In this document: piece after piece, positions 8,591 to 19,200 of the stretch | Numbering within the stretch: the first letter of the stretch is position 1 | How the letters are laid out: each line of letters begins with the position of its first letter | Assembly (NCBI RefSeq): GCF_900100155.1 | Contig: NZ_FMTP01000007.1 | Location: forward strand, 124,001-188,000 | Direction: 5' to 3' | Source: Ancylobacter rudongensis | Lineage (GTDB): Bacteria > Pseudomonadota > Alphaproteobacteria > Rhizobiales > Xanthobacteraceae | DNA: 64,000 nt | The notes under the pieces: model-generated | Told to the model about the DNA's origin: nothing | What the model saw: the letters and a program-made list of their open reading frames with translations, nothing else | Databases searched by the model: none | Program-made: the position numbers and the translations under genes

Positions 8591-8636
8591 CATGAGCGGG
8601 GCAGGGAGGTTCCTGCCGATACCTAGTCGGCGAGGA

Positions 8637-11465
8637 TCACTCGCCGAAGATCTTGCGCTGCCACCAGCCGGTGCGGCGCGGGCGATCGGGCTCCGGCTCG
8701 GCCGGGGGCGCCGCCTCGATGGGGGCGGGCGCGCTGGCCGGCGCCTCGTCCGAAGACGCCTCGTCCGCCGGGGACGCGACGGCCGGCTCACTGGCGGGGG
8801 CGCTGGCCTCGGCCGGTGCTTCCGGCGCGGCGGCTTCCGCCGGCGCGTCGCTCGCGCTGTCGCTCTCGGCAACGACCGGGGCCTTCTCGCGCACCGTCGA
8901 GCGACGGCGGCGCGGCTTCGGCTTGGCAGCCTCCGGCGCATCGGCGACTTCCGCAGCCGGGGCGTCGGCGGCGGGAGCGTCGGCGACAGGTGCGGCTTCA
9001 GCCGGCGCGGCTTCAGCCGCAGGGGCCTCAGTCGTCTCGGCCGCTGCCGCCTTGGTGCGGCGTCCGCCGCGACGGCCGCGACGCGGCTTCTCGTCCTCGG
9101 CAGGTGCGGCGTCGGCCGGCGCTTCGGATGCGGCTTCGGCCGGAGCCTCGACCGGAGTCTCGGCGGGGGCCTCGACCGGCGTGGCGGTCGCTTCCTCGGC
9201 CAGAGCCACAGCCTGCTCGGCCGGTTCGCCGGCGAGAGGTGCTTCGGCCGTCACCTCGGGTGCCGCGTCGGCGCGCTCGCTGGAACGCTCCTCGTCGTCA
9301 CCCTCGTCGCCGTCATCCTCGAACTCGGCGCCGGACATGTCCGATCCCGCCTCGCCCTCGGCATGGCGCTCGCCATTCTCGCCGTTCTCGCCATTGGCAC
9401 CACCGCCGCGCCGACGCCGGCGCCGACGGCGCCGACGGCGTCCGCCATCGCCGGCCGGGTCGCCGGCCGCGGGCGCCGGCGGGGTGCTGCGGCTCTCGCC
9501 GGCTTCGGGCTCGGCGGCGGCTTCCACCGTGGCCTCGGCTTCGCTCTCCGCCTCGGCTTCCTCGGCGGCGGCGAGGTCCATTTCGTCCTCGGGCTCGAAC
9601 ACCAGCTCGGGCGGACGCGGCAGCGGGATCGGGTTCAGCACCGCTTCGCCCTTGTCGATGGCGAAGGGGGTGAGCCCGGTCAGCGTCTGGTCGGCCGCGA
9701 TGGTGATCAGCACGCCGAAGCGCTCTTCCAGCTCGTGCAGATGCGCGCGCTTGTGGTTGAGCACATAGAGCGCGTTCTCGGCGCGGGTGCGGATGACGAG
9801 GTTATGCGTGTTCGAGCGCTGGAGAATGTCCTCGGCGCCGCGCAGCATCTGCAGCGCGACCGAGGGCGAGGAGCGCACATGGCCGGTGCCGCCGCAATGC
9901 GGGCAGACCTCGGTGGAGGATTCCAGCACGCCGGTGCGGATGCGCTGGCGGCTCATTTCCATCAGGCCGAAATGCGAGATGCGGCCAAGCTGGATGCGGG
10001 CGCGGTCGTTCTTCAGGCAGTCCTTGAGCTTGCGCTCCACCGCCCGGTTGTTGCGCTTCTCGTCCATGTCGATGAAGTCGATCACGACAAGGCCGGCAAG
10101 GTCGCGCAGGCGCAGCTGGCGGGCCACCTCTTCGGCGGCCTCCAGGTTGGTCTTCAGCGCCGTGTCCTCGATATTGTGCTCGCGGGTCGAGCGCCCGGAG
10201 TTCACGTCGATGGAGACCAGCGCCTCGGTCGGGTTGATGACGAGATAGCCGCCGGACTTCAGCTGCACCTGCGGCAGGAACATCGCGTCGAGCTGGCTCT
10301 CCACCCCGAAGCGGGTGAACACCGGCTGCAGATCCTTGTAGACCTTCACGTTCTTCGCATGGCTCGGCATGAGCATGCGCATGAAGTCCTTGGCCTCGCG
10401 ATAGCCCTCGTCGCCAGCGACCAGAACCTCGTCGATGTCCTTGTTGTAGAGGTCGCGGATCGAGCGCTTGATCAGCGAGCCTTCCTCATAGACCAGCGAG
10501 GGGGCGGTGGAGCCGAGCGTCAGCTCGCGGACATTCTCCCACAGGCGCAGGAGATATTCGAAGTCGCGCTTGATTTCCGGCTTGGTGCGGTTGGCGCCGG
10601 CGGTGCGCAGGATGACGCCCATGCCCTCCGGCACTTCGAGGTCGGAGGCGACCTCCTTCAGCCGCTTGCGGTCCTCGGCCGAGGTGATCTTGCGGGAGAT
10701 GCCGCCACCGCGCGCGGTGTTGGGCATCAGCACCGAATAGCGGCCGGCGAGCGAGAGATAGGTGGTGAGCGCCGCGCCCTTGTTGCCGCGTTCTTCCTTG
10801 ACTACCTGCACCAGCATGACCTGCCGGCGCTTGATGACTTCCTGGATTTTGTAGGTGCGAGCCCGGCCGCGCGGGGCGCCGCGCTCGGGCATTTCTTCCA
10901 TGGCGTCGTCGGAGCCGACCTCGTCGACGATCTCTTCCTCGTCGGCGATCTCCTCGATCTCGCCGCCGCCTTCGCCGCCCGTCTCGTCCTCGGAGGAGGA
11001 GCGGCGGCGGCGCGAGCGGCGCGCCGGGGCGGCGTCGCCCTCGCTCTCGCCGGCCGCCTCGACGGTGGTGTCTTCGGAAACGCTCTCGTCGCCCTCGGCG
11101 GTCTTGGCCGCGCCGCGCGCCCGGCGGGGACGGCTCTTGGGCTTGTCCTCGTTCTCGGCCTCGGCATCGCGCCGCTGCTGGCGTTCTTCCTCGGCGAGCA
11201 GCGCCTGCCGGTCGGCGACCGGGATCTGGTAATAGTCGGGATGGATCTCGCTGAAGGCGAGGAAGCCATGCCGGTTGCCGCCATATTCGACGAAGGCGGC
11301 CTGGAGGGAGGGTTCTACCCGCGTGACCTTGGCGAGGTAGATATTGCCGCGCAGCGGCTTGCGGTTGGCGGCCTCGAAGTCGAATTCCTCGACTCGGTTG
11401 CCGCGCACCACCACCACCCGAGTCTCCTCGGGATGGGTGGCGTCGATGAGCATCTTGTTGGCCAT
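8637..11465 (-). CDS. rne: Ribonuclease E
   Basis: An endonuclease of 942 residues that initiates mRNA decay and processes rRNA and tRNA as the degradosome scaffold. The start MANKMLIDATHPEETRVVV is the conserved family N-terminus, with GAGAG just upstream; a GTG 21 bases earlier is rejected. The S1 domain is split by a ~140-residue acidic/Arg-rich insert (about residues 85-225), a feature of alphaproteobacterial RNase E. DNase-I-like catalytic residues lie in NPTEALVSIDVNSG and VIDFIDMDEKRNN. The zinc link CPHCGGTGH uses Cys521 and Cys524. The C-terminal ~330 residues are low-complexity Ala/Glu/Pro with an Arg cluster (GRRRRRRRRRRRGG region) typical of RNA and partner binding, ending in GWWQRKIFGE. 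Confidence 0.96.
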   Translation of the reverse strand: MANKMLIDATHPEETRVVVVRGNRVEEFDFEAANRKPLRGNIYLAKVTRVEPSLQAAFVEYGGNRHGFLAFSEIHPDYYQIPVADRQALLAEEERQQRRDAEAENEDKPKSRPRRARGAAKTAEGDESVSEDTTVEAAGESEGDAAPARRSRRRRSSSEDETGGEGGGEIEEIADEEEIVDEVGSDDAMEEMPERGAPRGRARTYKIQEVIKRRQVMLVQVVKEERGNKGAALTTYLSLAGRYSVLMPNTARGGGISRKITSAEDRKRLKEVASDLEVPEGMGVILRTAGANRTKPEIKRDFEYLLRLWENVRELTLGSTAPSLVYEEGSLIKRSIRDLYNKDIDEVLVAGDEGYREAKDFMRMLMPSHAKNVKVYKDLQPVFTRFGVESQLDAMFLPQVQLKSGGYLVINPTEALVSIDVNSGRSTREHNIEDTALKTNLEAAEEVARQLRLRDLAGLVVIDFIDMDEKRNNRAVERKLKDCLKNDRARIQLGRISHFGLMEMSRQRIRTGVLESSTEVCPHCGGTGHVRSSPSVALQMLRGAEDILQRSNTHNLVIRTRAENALYVLNHKRAHLHELEERFGVLITIAADQTLTGLTPFAIDKGEAVLNPIPLPRPPELVFEPEDEMDLAAAEEAEAESEAEATVEAAAEPEAGESRSTPPAPAAGDPAGDGGRRRRRRRRRRRGGGANGENGENGERHAEGEAGSDMSGAEFEDDGDEGDDEERSSERADAAPEVTAEAPLAGEPAEQAVALAEEATATPVEAPAETPVEAPAEAASEAPADAAPAEDEKPRRGRRGGRRTKAAAAETTEAPAAEAAPAEAAPVADAPAADAPAAEVADAPEAAKPKPRRRRSTVREKAPVVAESDSASDAPAEAAAPEAPAEASAPASEPAVASPADEASSDEAPASAPAPIEAAPPAEPEPDRPRRTGWWQRKIFGE

Positions 11466-12018
11466 TGAACTCTCATATGGGGCCACGGCCGCGTCGACGT
11501 CGCCAGCGACGCCGGACGGCTCAAGCCGTGCCAGTAAGCGGAAATTGAAAGCGTGAAGAGGATGCGGCGGTGAGGACGGGGAGCCTCGCAGGCGGGGCGC
11601 CGACGCGGTGCGCAGGTCACGGGCCGGCGGGCAGGTGCGCGGCGGAAAACCGCCCTGCGCACGAGACCCACACTTGCCGGCTGACGCATCATCGTTGGTT
11701 GCCGTCCTTACACGACCGAACAGGGCAAGCCGCGACCGCGCACGATCCGGCTCAAGGCAGATGGCCGCGAAGGCGCGTGGGGGACGACACGACGAAATGC
11801 GCCGCGCCAGGACACCACGTCCACTCGTCCGTGAATGACAAAACCGGGCCGCGTTCCCCCTGGCGCGCAGTCATGACGACCGCCAAGGCACGGCTACGGG
11901 TCCTGAACGGAATTCGCGCCTTGTGCCGGGCCGCTCCATCGCTGGGCAGCCCTTCGCCGCAGGGGCCGCGAGAGCCGGACGTCGACGGGCGACCGGAATG
12001 CGAACCATATGCGTGCTC
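11466..12018 (-). other. Long 5' leader of rne (no gene seen)
   Basis: This ~550-bp stretch has no convincing coding region on either strand. If the promoter at 12019-12048 is used, it forms a leader of about 545 nt on the rne mRNA. Long leaders that let RNase E control its own message are established for enteric rne. A stable hairpin at 11635-11662 lies inside it. Base composition is as GC-rich as the coding DNA. Confidence 0.5.
11635..11662 (-). promoter_or_regulatory. Stable hairpin in the rne leader
   Basis: Arms GTGCGC+GGCGG and CCGCC+GCGCAC pair with a 2-base bulge around a 4-base loop (UUUU on the rne transcript). It lies about 170 nt upstream of the rne start codon and could serve as a recognition element for autoregulation. 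Structure predicted by eye. Confidence 0.45.
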
Positions 12019-12048
12019 TTAATAGCGGCATGCGTGCCGATTTGGCAA
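12019..12048 (-). promoter_or_regulatory. rne: Predicted sigma-70-type promoter for rne
   Basis: On the reverse strand TTGCCA (12043-12048) and TATTAA (12019-12024) are separated by 18 bp, in a locally AT-richer patch. It is the best promoter-like sequence seen in the 756-bp divergent region between rne and amiC. Confidence 0.5.
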
Positions 12049-12133
12049 GGATCGTGTCCGACAGGGTCCGCTCGTCTCCCGTTGCCCGTCGGACACGGCG
12101 GCCGGGCGAAGCGGCGCCGGGTGCCACGGCCGG

Positions 12134-12162
12134 TTAACGGTTCGTTGTTATTTCGCTAGAAA
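12134..12162 (+). promoter_or_regulatory. Predicted sigma-70-type promoter for amiC-mrcA
   Basis: TTAACG (12134-12139) and TAGAAA (12157-12162) are separated by 17 bp in an AT-rich patch. Transcription would begin near 12169, about 50 nt before the amiC start codon. Confidence 0.5.
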
Positions 12163-12221
12163 GGTCGGGAGCGCGGGACGGTCGCCGCGCCGGACGGCCG
12201 AAAGGGGAGACGCGGGCAGAC

Positions 12222-13523
12222 ATGGTGTGGCGAACGGGCATGGGGAAGATCTGTCTGGCGGCGGCGCTTGCGCTGTTGCCGGCGTGGCTTGGCATGGCCC
12301 CTGCCACCTCCCGTGCCGCCGGCGCCAGCGACCCGGTGGTGGCCAGCGATGCGCGCCTCGCCGGCGATGGCGAGCGCACCCGGCTGGTGATCGACCTGTC
12401 GCGTGCGGTGCCGCTCGGCGCCTTCACCCTCGCCGACCCCTATCGGGTGGTGGTCGACATTCCCGATGTCATCTTCGCGCTGCCGGCCTCGGCCGGGCAG
12501 GAGGGGCGGGGGCTTGTCGCCGCCTATCGCTTCGGCCTGTTCGCCCCGGGCAAGGCGCGCATCGTGCTCGACGTCACCGACCCGGTGACGGTCGACAAGG
12601 CCTTCGTGCTGGAGCCGATGGACGACCAGCCGGCGCGGCTCGTGATCGACCTCGTCAAGACCGACCGCGCCAGCTTCCTGCAGGCGGTGGCCGCACCGCT
12701 GCGTGCCACCGAGCCGCCGGAAATGCCGCAGGCGGAAGCCGCCGTGCTCGGCGACAACCGTCCGGTCATCGTGCTCGATCCCGGCCATGGCGGCATCGAT
12801 CCCGGCGCGGTCAATGCCAAGTTCGGCGTCACCGAAAAGGAGCTGGTGCTCACCATCGCCCGCCTGCTGGAGCAGCGCCTGACGGAGGCCGGGCGCTACC
12901 GCGTGCTGCTGACACGCACCAAGGACACCTATGTCTCGCTCGGCCAGCGGGTGCGCTTCGCCCGCGACAACGGGGCCAGGCTGTTCATCTCGCTGCACGC
13001 CGATTCGCTCGGCTCGCGCGATGGCGATGTGCGCGGGGCGACGATCTACACCCTCTCCGACCGCGCCTCCGACGCCGAATCGCAGCGACTGGCGGATGCG
13101 GAAAACAAGGCGGACATGATTGCCGGCCTCGATCTTTCCGAGGAGCCGGCGGATGTCGCCGGCATATTGTTCGACCTCGCCCAGCGCGAAACGCGTAATT
13201 TCTCCGCCCTGTTCGCGCGCAGCCTTGCCGGCAGCGTCAGCGGCGTGGCGCGGATGCACAAATCACCGCTCAAATCGGCGGGTTTCAAGGTGTTGAAGGC
13301 GCCCGACGTGCCCTCCGTATTGTTCGAACTGGGGTATCTTTCCAGCGCCAAGGACCTCGAACTCATGACATCGGCCGCATGGCAGGCTAGTGTGACCGAG
13401 GCCATGGCGGTGGCGGTCGATGCCTATTTCGCCGCGCAGGGGCCCGCTGAGGGGACTCCCGTGGCGTTGCCGGCCAGCGTCGGCCGGACGGGCGGCGATC
13501 CACTGGCGGCGACCGGGCCTTGA
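12222..13523 (+). CDS. amiC: N-acetylmuramoyl-L-alanine amidase with AMIN domain
   Basis: A periplasmic zinc amidase of 433 residues that cleaves the peptide from MurNAc, needed for splitting septal peptidoglycan. A signal peptide (MGKICLAAALALLPAWLGMA to SRAAG) is followed by an AMIN domain at about residues 40-145 (DGERTRLVIDLSRAVPLGAF). The amidase_3 domain begins at VIVLDPGHGGIDPGAVN (zinc His near residue 188) and continues through FISLHADSLG to LFELGYLSS. The ATG at 12222 has a GGGGAGA rather far upstream; the in-frame ATG at 12240 is an alternative. It lies next to mrcA, in the rne-amiC-mrcA-prfB order common in Rhizobiales. Confidence 0.95.
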   Translation: MVWRTGMGKICLAAALALLPAWLGMAPATSRAAGASDPVVASDARLAGDGERTRLVIDLSRAVPLGAFTLADPYRVVVDIPDVIFALPASAGQEGRGLVAAYRFGLFAPGKARIVLDVTDPVTVDKAFVLEPMDDQPARLVIDLVKTDRASFLQAVAAPLRATEPPEMPQAEAAVLGDNRPVIVLDPGHGGIDPGAVNAKFGVTEKELVLTIARLLEQRLTEAGRYRVLLTRTKDTYVSLGQRVRFARDNGARLFISLHADSLGSRDGDVRGATIYTLSDRASDAESQRLADAENKADMIAGLDLSEEPADVAGILFDLAQRETRNFSALFARSLAGSVSGVARMHKSPLKSAGFKVLKAPDVPSVLFELGYLSSAKDLELMTSAAWQASVTEAMAVAVDAYFAAQGPAEGTPVALPASVGRTGGDPLAATGP

Positions 13524-13641
13524 ACGGTCGCGATTAGGCCATAGTTGCCGCGCACACGCTGCCCTTCGGGCGACGACCACATTCGGACTCTTATCGCGCT
13601 ACCGCGCGGGGGTGTTCTCAGCTTATTGGGGGCCTGGCCGT

Positions 13642-16080
13642 ATGCGGCTGCTTCTGCGGTTCTTGGGGTTCATGTTCGCGCTCGGCACGATCGTCTTTGT
13701 GATCGGCGGGGCGGCGGCCGGCTATTTCGCATGGAAATTCTCGCAGGATCTGCCGGACTACAGCCAGCTGCAGAACTACGAGCCGCCGGTCATGACCCGC
13801 GTCCATGCCGCCGATGGCTCGCTGCTGGCCGAATATGCCCGCGAGCGCCGGCTCTATCTGCCGATCCAGAACATCCCGCCGCTGGTGAAGGACGCTTTCC
13901 TCGCCGCCGAGGACAAGAACTTCTATTCCCATGGCGGCATCGACCTCACCGGCATCGGCCGCGCCGCCTTTGCCTTCGTGCAGAATTACGGTTCCGGCCG
14001 CCGCCCGCAGGGCGCCTCCACCATCACCCAGCAGGTGGCCAAGAACTTCCTCCTCACCAACGAGGTCTCGATCGACCGCAAGGTGAAGGAGGCGCTGCTG
14101 GCGCTGCGCATGGAGCGCGCCTACTCCAAGGACAAGATCCTCGAACTCTATCTGAACGAGATCTATCTCGGCATCGGCTCCTATGGCGTCGCCGCCGCCT
14201 CGCTGCTCTATTTCGACAAGTCGGTCTCCGAGCTGACCATCGCCGAGGCCGCCTATCTCGCCGCCCTGCCGAAGGGCCCGAACAATTATCACCCCTTCCG
14301 CCGCCACGACGCCGCCGTCGAGCGCCGCAACTGGGTGATCGATCGCATGGCCGAGAACGGCTACATCACCCAGCAGCAGGCTGACGAGGCCAAGAAGACC
14401 GACCTTTCCGTGACCGTGCGCCCGACCGGCGCGCATATCTTCTCGGCCGAATATTTCGCCGAGGAGGTGCGCCGCGAGATCTTCGAGCGCTATGGCGAGG
14501 ACAAGCTGTATGGCGGCGGTCTCTCGGTGCGGACCTCGCTGAATCCCAAGCTCCAGCAATATGCCAAGCAGGCGCTGCTCGACGGGCTGACCCGCTATGA
14601 CGAGCAGCGCGGCTTCCGCGGCCCGGTCACGCGCATCGAGACGACGGGCGACTGGGGTGCGCGGCTCGCCGATGTGCGCACCTTCACCGACATTCCCTGG
14701 CGGCTCGCCGTGGTGCTGGATTCCGACGCCAAGGGCGCGCGCATCGGCCTGCAGCCGCAGCGCGACCGCTCCGGCGTGCTCGGCACCCAGCGCGATGTCG
14801 GCATGATCACCGCCGACGGCGCCAAATGGGCGATCCGCAACGCCAAGGGCGGCGTCGCCGGCGTCCTCAAGCCCGGCGACGTGGTCTATGTCGAGCCGGT
14901 GGACGGCAAGCCCGACCAGTGGCGCCTGCGCCAGCAGCCGCAGATCGAAGGCGCGCTGGTTGCGATGGACCCCTCGACCGGGCGCGTGCTGGCCATGGCG
15001 GGCGGCTTCTCCTTCGATGAGAGCCAGTTCAACCGCGCCACCCAGGCGCAGCGCCAGCCGGGCTCGTCCTTCAAGCCCTATGTCTATGCGGCGGCGATCG
15101 ACAATGGCTACACGCCGTCCAGCGTCGTGCTGGATGCGCCGTTCGAACTGGCCCAGCAGGGGCAGGCGACGTGGCGGCCGGAGAATTATTCCGGCAAGTT
15201 CTATGGCCCGCAGACCCTGCGCTTCGGCATCGAGCAGTCGCGCAACGTGATGACGGTGCGGCTGGCGAACGATCTCGGCATGCCGCTGATCGTCGAATAC
15301 GCCAAGCGCTTCGGCGTCTCCGACAATCTTCTGCCCGTGCTCTCCATGTCGCTCGGCGCGGGTGAAACCACCGCGCTGCGCATGGCCGGCGGTTATTCCA
15401 TGTTCGCCAATGGCGGCAAGCGCATCAAGCCGACGCTGATCGACCGAATCCAGGACCGTTACGGCAAGACCATCTACCGCCATGACGAACGCGAATGCCG
15501 CGGCTGCGACGCCGCCGGCTGGTCCGGCCAGAACGAGCCGGTGCTGATCGACCGGCGCGAGCAGGTGCTCGACCCGATGACCGCCTACCAGATCACGTCG
15601 ATGCTGGAAGGCGTGGTGCAGCGCGGCACCGGCACGGCGCTGAAGGTGCTCGGCAAGCCGATCGCCGGCAAGACCGGCACCACCAACGAGGAAAAGGACG
15701 CCTGGTTCGTCGGCTACACACCTGAACTGGTGGTGGCGGTGTATCTCGGCTTCGACACGCCCAAGCCGATGGGCAAGGGCTCGACCGGCGGCCAGCTCGC
15801 CGCCCCGGTGGTGCGCGACTTCATGAAGCTGGCGCTGGCCGACCGGCCGGCCGTGCCGTTCCGCGTACCGCCCGGCATCAAGCTGATCCGCATCAACCCG
15901 AAGAGCGGCCTGCGCGCCGGCCCGGGCGAGGGCTCGATCCTGGAGGCCTTCAAGCCGGGCACCGCGCCGCCGGACAGCTATTCGATCATCGGCGCCACCG
16001 ATGCGGCGGGCAATCCCATCGGAATCAACCCCGACGCCGAACGCGCGGTCGGCGCCAGCGGCACGGGCGGGCTCTACTGA
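13642..16080 (+). CDS. mrcA: Penicillin-binding protein 1A (bifunctional transglycosylase/transpeptidase)
   Basis: A class A PBP of 812 residues that polymerises and crosslinks peptidoglycan. The start MRLLLRFLGFMFALGTIVF puts the single membrane anchor at residues 8-32; the open frame upstream overlaps amiC and is rejected. The GT51 domain contains the catalytic AAEDKNFYSHGGID (Glu90) and GASTITQQVAKNFLL. An inserted OB-like region precedes the transpeptidase. The transpeptidase motifs are SSFK (Ser475-Lys478), an SMSLGAGE region, and KTGTT (Lys677). It begins 118 bp after amiC and probably shares its transcript. Confidence 0.96.
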   Translation: MRLLLRFLGFMFALGTIVFVIGGAAAGYFAWKFSQDLPDYSQLQNYEPPVMTRVHAADGSLLAEYARERRLYLPIQNIPPLVKDAFLAAEDKNFYSHGGIDLTGIGRAAFAFVQNYGSGRRPQGASTITQQVAKNFLLTNEVSIDRKVKEALLALRMERAYSKDKILELYLNEIYLGIGSYGVAAASLLYFDKSVSELTIAEAAYLAALPKGPNNYHPFRRHDAAVERRNWVIDRMAENGYITQQQADEAKKTDLSVTVRPTGAHIFSAEYFAEEVRREIFERYGEDKLYGGGLSVRTSLNPKLQQYAKQALLDGLTRYDEQRGFRGPVTRIETTGDWGARLADVRTFTDIPWRLAVVLDSDAKGARIGLQPQRDRSGVLGTQRDVGMITADGAKWAIRNAKGGVAGVLKPGDVVYVEPVDGKPDQWRLRQQPQIEGALVAMDPSTGRVLAMAGGFSFDESQFNRATQAQRQPGSSFKPYVYAAAIDNGYTPSSVVLDAPFELAQQGQATWRPENYSGKFYGPQTLRFGIEQSRNVMTVRLANDLGMPLIVEYAKRFGVSDNLLPVLSMSLGAGETTALRMAGGYSMFANGGKRIKPTLIDRIQDRYGKTIYRHDERECRGCDAAGWSGQNEPVLIDRREQVLDPMTAYQITSMLEGVVQRGTGTALKVLGKPIAGKTGTTNEEKDAWFVGYTPELVVAVYLGFDTPKPMGKGSTGGQLAAPVVRDFMKLALADRPAVPFRVPPGIKLIRINPKSGLRAGPGEGSILEAFKPGTAPPDSYSIIGATDAAGNPIGINPDAERAVGASGTGGLY

Positions 16081-16088
16081 GGCGCGTT

Positions 16089-16117
16089 CGCGCCCGGATC
16101 TCCGGATGCCGGGTGCG
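16089..16117 (+). terminator. Weak terminator candidate after mrcA
   Basis: A 9-bp GC-rich stem (one wobble pair) with an 11-base loop lies a few bases after the mrcA stop and is followed by CCCTTATTT. The T-tract is poor, so this is only a candidate. Confidence 0.35.
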
Positions 16118-16170
16118 CCCTTATTTCTGCCACTTTTGGCTTGAAGCGCCCTGTGGTTGCCTTTAGCGTT

Positions 16171-16193
16171 ACGACGTCTAGGGGGATCGTCGT
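16171..16193. promoter_or_regulatory. Short dyad upstream of the autotransporter gene
   Basis: ACGACG and CGTCGT form an inverted repeat with an 11-bp spacer, 67 bp before the predicted start codon. It could be an operator or a leader hairpin. No clear -35/-10 pair could be assigned around it. Confidence 0.25.
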
Positions 16194-16260
16194 CCGTTGC
16201 GGCTTCTGCCTGCGGCTTGGGCTGCCGCGCAGTGCCGCTGGCGCACGCAAGGGGGCTGGC

Positions 16261-19200
16261 ATGGTGCACCGCTATCGGGGGGACGGGCGCACTCGCTCGC
16301 CTGCATGGCCCACGCGATTGACCTGCATCGTGATCGCACTCTGGCTGCTGCCGCTTGCGAGGGCCTCGGCGGACAGCGACTGCGACAGCATCGACTCGTG
16401 CAATGAGAAGCTCCTCGAGAACTTCGGCAAGTTCCAGCACGAGGCGGCGGGTCTCGACATTCTCGAGCAGAACCTGGCCACGGAGGAGCAGATCTATGCG
16501 TCGTCCAGTGCTGCCGACAAGCAGCTGGCGGCCATCAACAGCCAGTTGCAGGGCAACGTCCTCTACTACAACATCTGGAACATGGCGCGCCCCGATCTGA
16601 GCGTGCTGTTCAACGAAGGCTCGCTTCTTTCGCCGGGAAACAATTTCCCGACCGGCTCGGCCTATCAGACCATTACTGAGCAGGCGCTTGAGCTGACCGG
16701 CGAGATTGCCGGCAAGATGAAGACCCACTTCGCGGACGATCCGAACCGCGCCAGCTACAGCGTCTACGGCGTGCTGCCGCAATATGCCGGCGAGGCGGCG
16801 GGCGATCCGCGCCCCTTCGTGGTGTCGGAGGCGATCAACGGCAATCCCTGGACCGTGGAGCAGACCTCCGCCCTCGCGGTGACGATCCAGCAATCCGCCC
16901 AGGTGCCGGCCGGTTTCCAGCCGCAATATTGGGGCGAGTATGTCTCCAGCCCGGCCTTTCCGAGCGGGCATTCCACAGCCGGCAACACACTTGCCATCCT
17001 CACCGGAATCCTTGCGCCGGAATACTACAAGGACTTCCTCATGGCCGGCATCGAGTTCGGCGTGAGCCGCAATGTGTTCGGCGTGCATTACCCGCTGGAT
17101 GTGATCGGCGGACGGCTGATCGCCACCTATAATCTCGCCATGTGGCTCAATGGCACAGATTACGGCGTCGGGCCTGCCGATGTGGACGCCGCGAGCGCGT
17201 CGCTTCAGGCCTATATCGGTTCCGGCGGCGGCTCGCCCTATGAGGCCGCGTGCCGCAACAACATTGTCGGCTGCATTCGCGCCGGGGCCATTCCCTCCTC
17301 CGAACAGTTTCGCGAGGCCCGCGACCTCTACACCTACTACATGACTTATGGTCTGCCGGACTTTTCCGACACCGGGGAGGCGCCGGTGGTGCCCGAGGGC
17401 GCCGAGGTGCTGATCGCCACCCGCTTTCCCTATCTGAGCGACGCCCAGCGGCGCGAGGTGCTGGCGACCACCGAGATCGCCTCCGGCAGCGCCCTCGACA
17501 ATGGCAGCGGCTGGGCCCGGCTGAACCTTTTCGCTGCGGCGGACGGCTTTGGCGCGCTCAATTGCGGCGGCGAGGGGGCGGATGGCTGCATCCAGGTGAT
17601 CGACCTGGACAGTTCGGCCGAAGGCTACGGCGCGTTCGACGTCTGGGCCAACGACATGACCGGCGATGGCGGCCTGGAACTGGTGGGCGATGGCATCCTC
17701 GTCCTCGCCGGCGCGAGCAGCTATTCGGGGGGCACCAGCGTTCAGGGCGGCACGCTGGCGATCACCGGCAGCATTGTCGGTTCGGTCGAGGTCGCGTCCG
17801 GCGCACTGCTCTACAATGCGGGAACGATCGGCGCGGCGGAGCTGGTCAATGAAGGGGCGGTGCTGAACGATGGGCTCATCGAGGGCAGCGTCCTCAATGC
17901 CGGCATCTTCGGCAATAATGGGCGGGTGACGGCGAGCCTGGCGAATTCCGGCGTGCTGTTCGGGTCCGGCTCCATTGGCGGCGATCTCGTGGCGACGGCC
18001 GACAGTGTCACCGCACCGGGCAACTCGATCGGCACCATCGAGGTCGATGGCGACGTCACCCTTGCCGCCGGCGCGACCTACGCGGCGGAGCTGGGGCAGT
18101 TCGGCGCGGACCTGATCGCGGCGGGCGGATCGGCGGAGATCGAGGGCGCGCTTCTCGACCTCGACGTCGCCCCCGGCACCATCCTCGGCCTGCGCCAATA
18201 CGCGGTGCTGACGGCGGCGGGGGGCGTGAACGGCGCCTTCGTGCTGGTGGACGATCCGCTGACCGCCTATCCCTTCCTCGACGTGAAAGTGGACCCCGAG
18301 GATGACCGCGTCGTGGTGGAGACCTACCGCAGCGCCGTCGCTTTCGCCACGCTGGCGAACACGCCCAACCAGATCGCGGCGGCGCGCAGCCTCGATACCG
18401 CGCCGCTGGACAGCGCACTCGGCGATGCGGTGCTTTCGCTCAACGCCTCGACGGCGCCGGCAGCGTTCGCGGTGCTGGCCGGGGACGCGGGCGCCTCGGT
18501 AAAGAGCGTTCTGCTCAATGACAGCGTCTTTCTGCGGTCGGCCGTGATCGACCGGCTGAGAACCGCCGGTTCCGCCTCGGCACCGGCCGGCATGACCGTG
18601 GCGCCGCTCGCCTATGCCGCGCCCGCCGCGCCGATGGCCGGCATTCCGCTGAAGGCCGAGCCCGCCCCGCCGCCCGCCATCTCGGCCCTGTGGGCGGAAG
18701 GCTTCGGCGCCTGGAGCACCTATGACGGCAACGGCAATGCCGGCACGCTCGACAGCCAGACAGGCGGCTTCCTCATCGGCGGCGACACGCTGATCGACGA
18801 CTGGCGGGTGGGCCTGCTTGGCGGCTACAGCACCACCCAGTTCGACAGCGGCGCGGCGAGCGCCTCGGGCCAGAGCGACAACTGGCATCTCGGTGTCTAT
18901 GCCGGCCGTTCATGGGAGGCGCTCGCCCTGCGTACCGGCCTCGCCTATAGCTGGCAGCAGGTGGACCTGTCCCGCACCGTCATCCTGCCGGGATTCGCCG
19001 GATCGCAGAGTGCCGACTACGATGCCGGCACCTTCCAGGCCTTCGGCGAACTCGCCTATGGTATCGATCTGGCCATGGCCCGGCTGGAGCCTTTCGCTGC
19101 TCTCGCCTATGTGCAGCTGAACACCGATGCCTATGGCGAAACGGGCAGCGAGGCCGCGCTGCGTGTCGACGGTTCCAGCACGCAGACCAGCTTCACCACG

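Noticed and set aside
11486-12221. Small ORFs in the rne-amiC gap as genes.
   Set aside because: Translations are Arg-rich with no ribosome sites or motifs, consistent with a non-coding leader.
13618-18888. A very long open frame on the minus strand opposite mrcA and the autotransporter gene (over 1700 codons).
   Set aside because: It lies antisense to two well-supported genes and its translation is His/Arg/Gly-rich without motifs. GC-rich genomes produce such shadows in the frame complementary to the coding frame.
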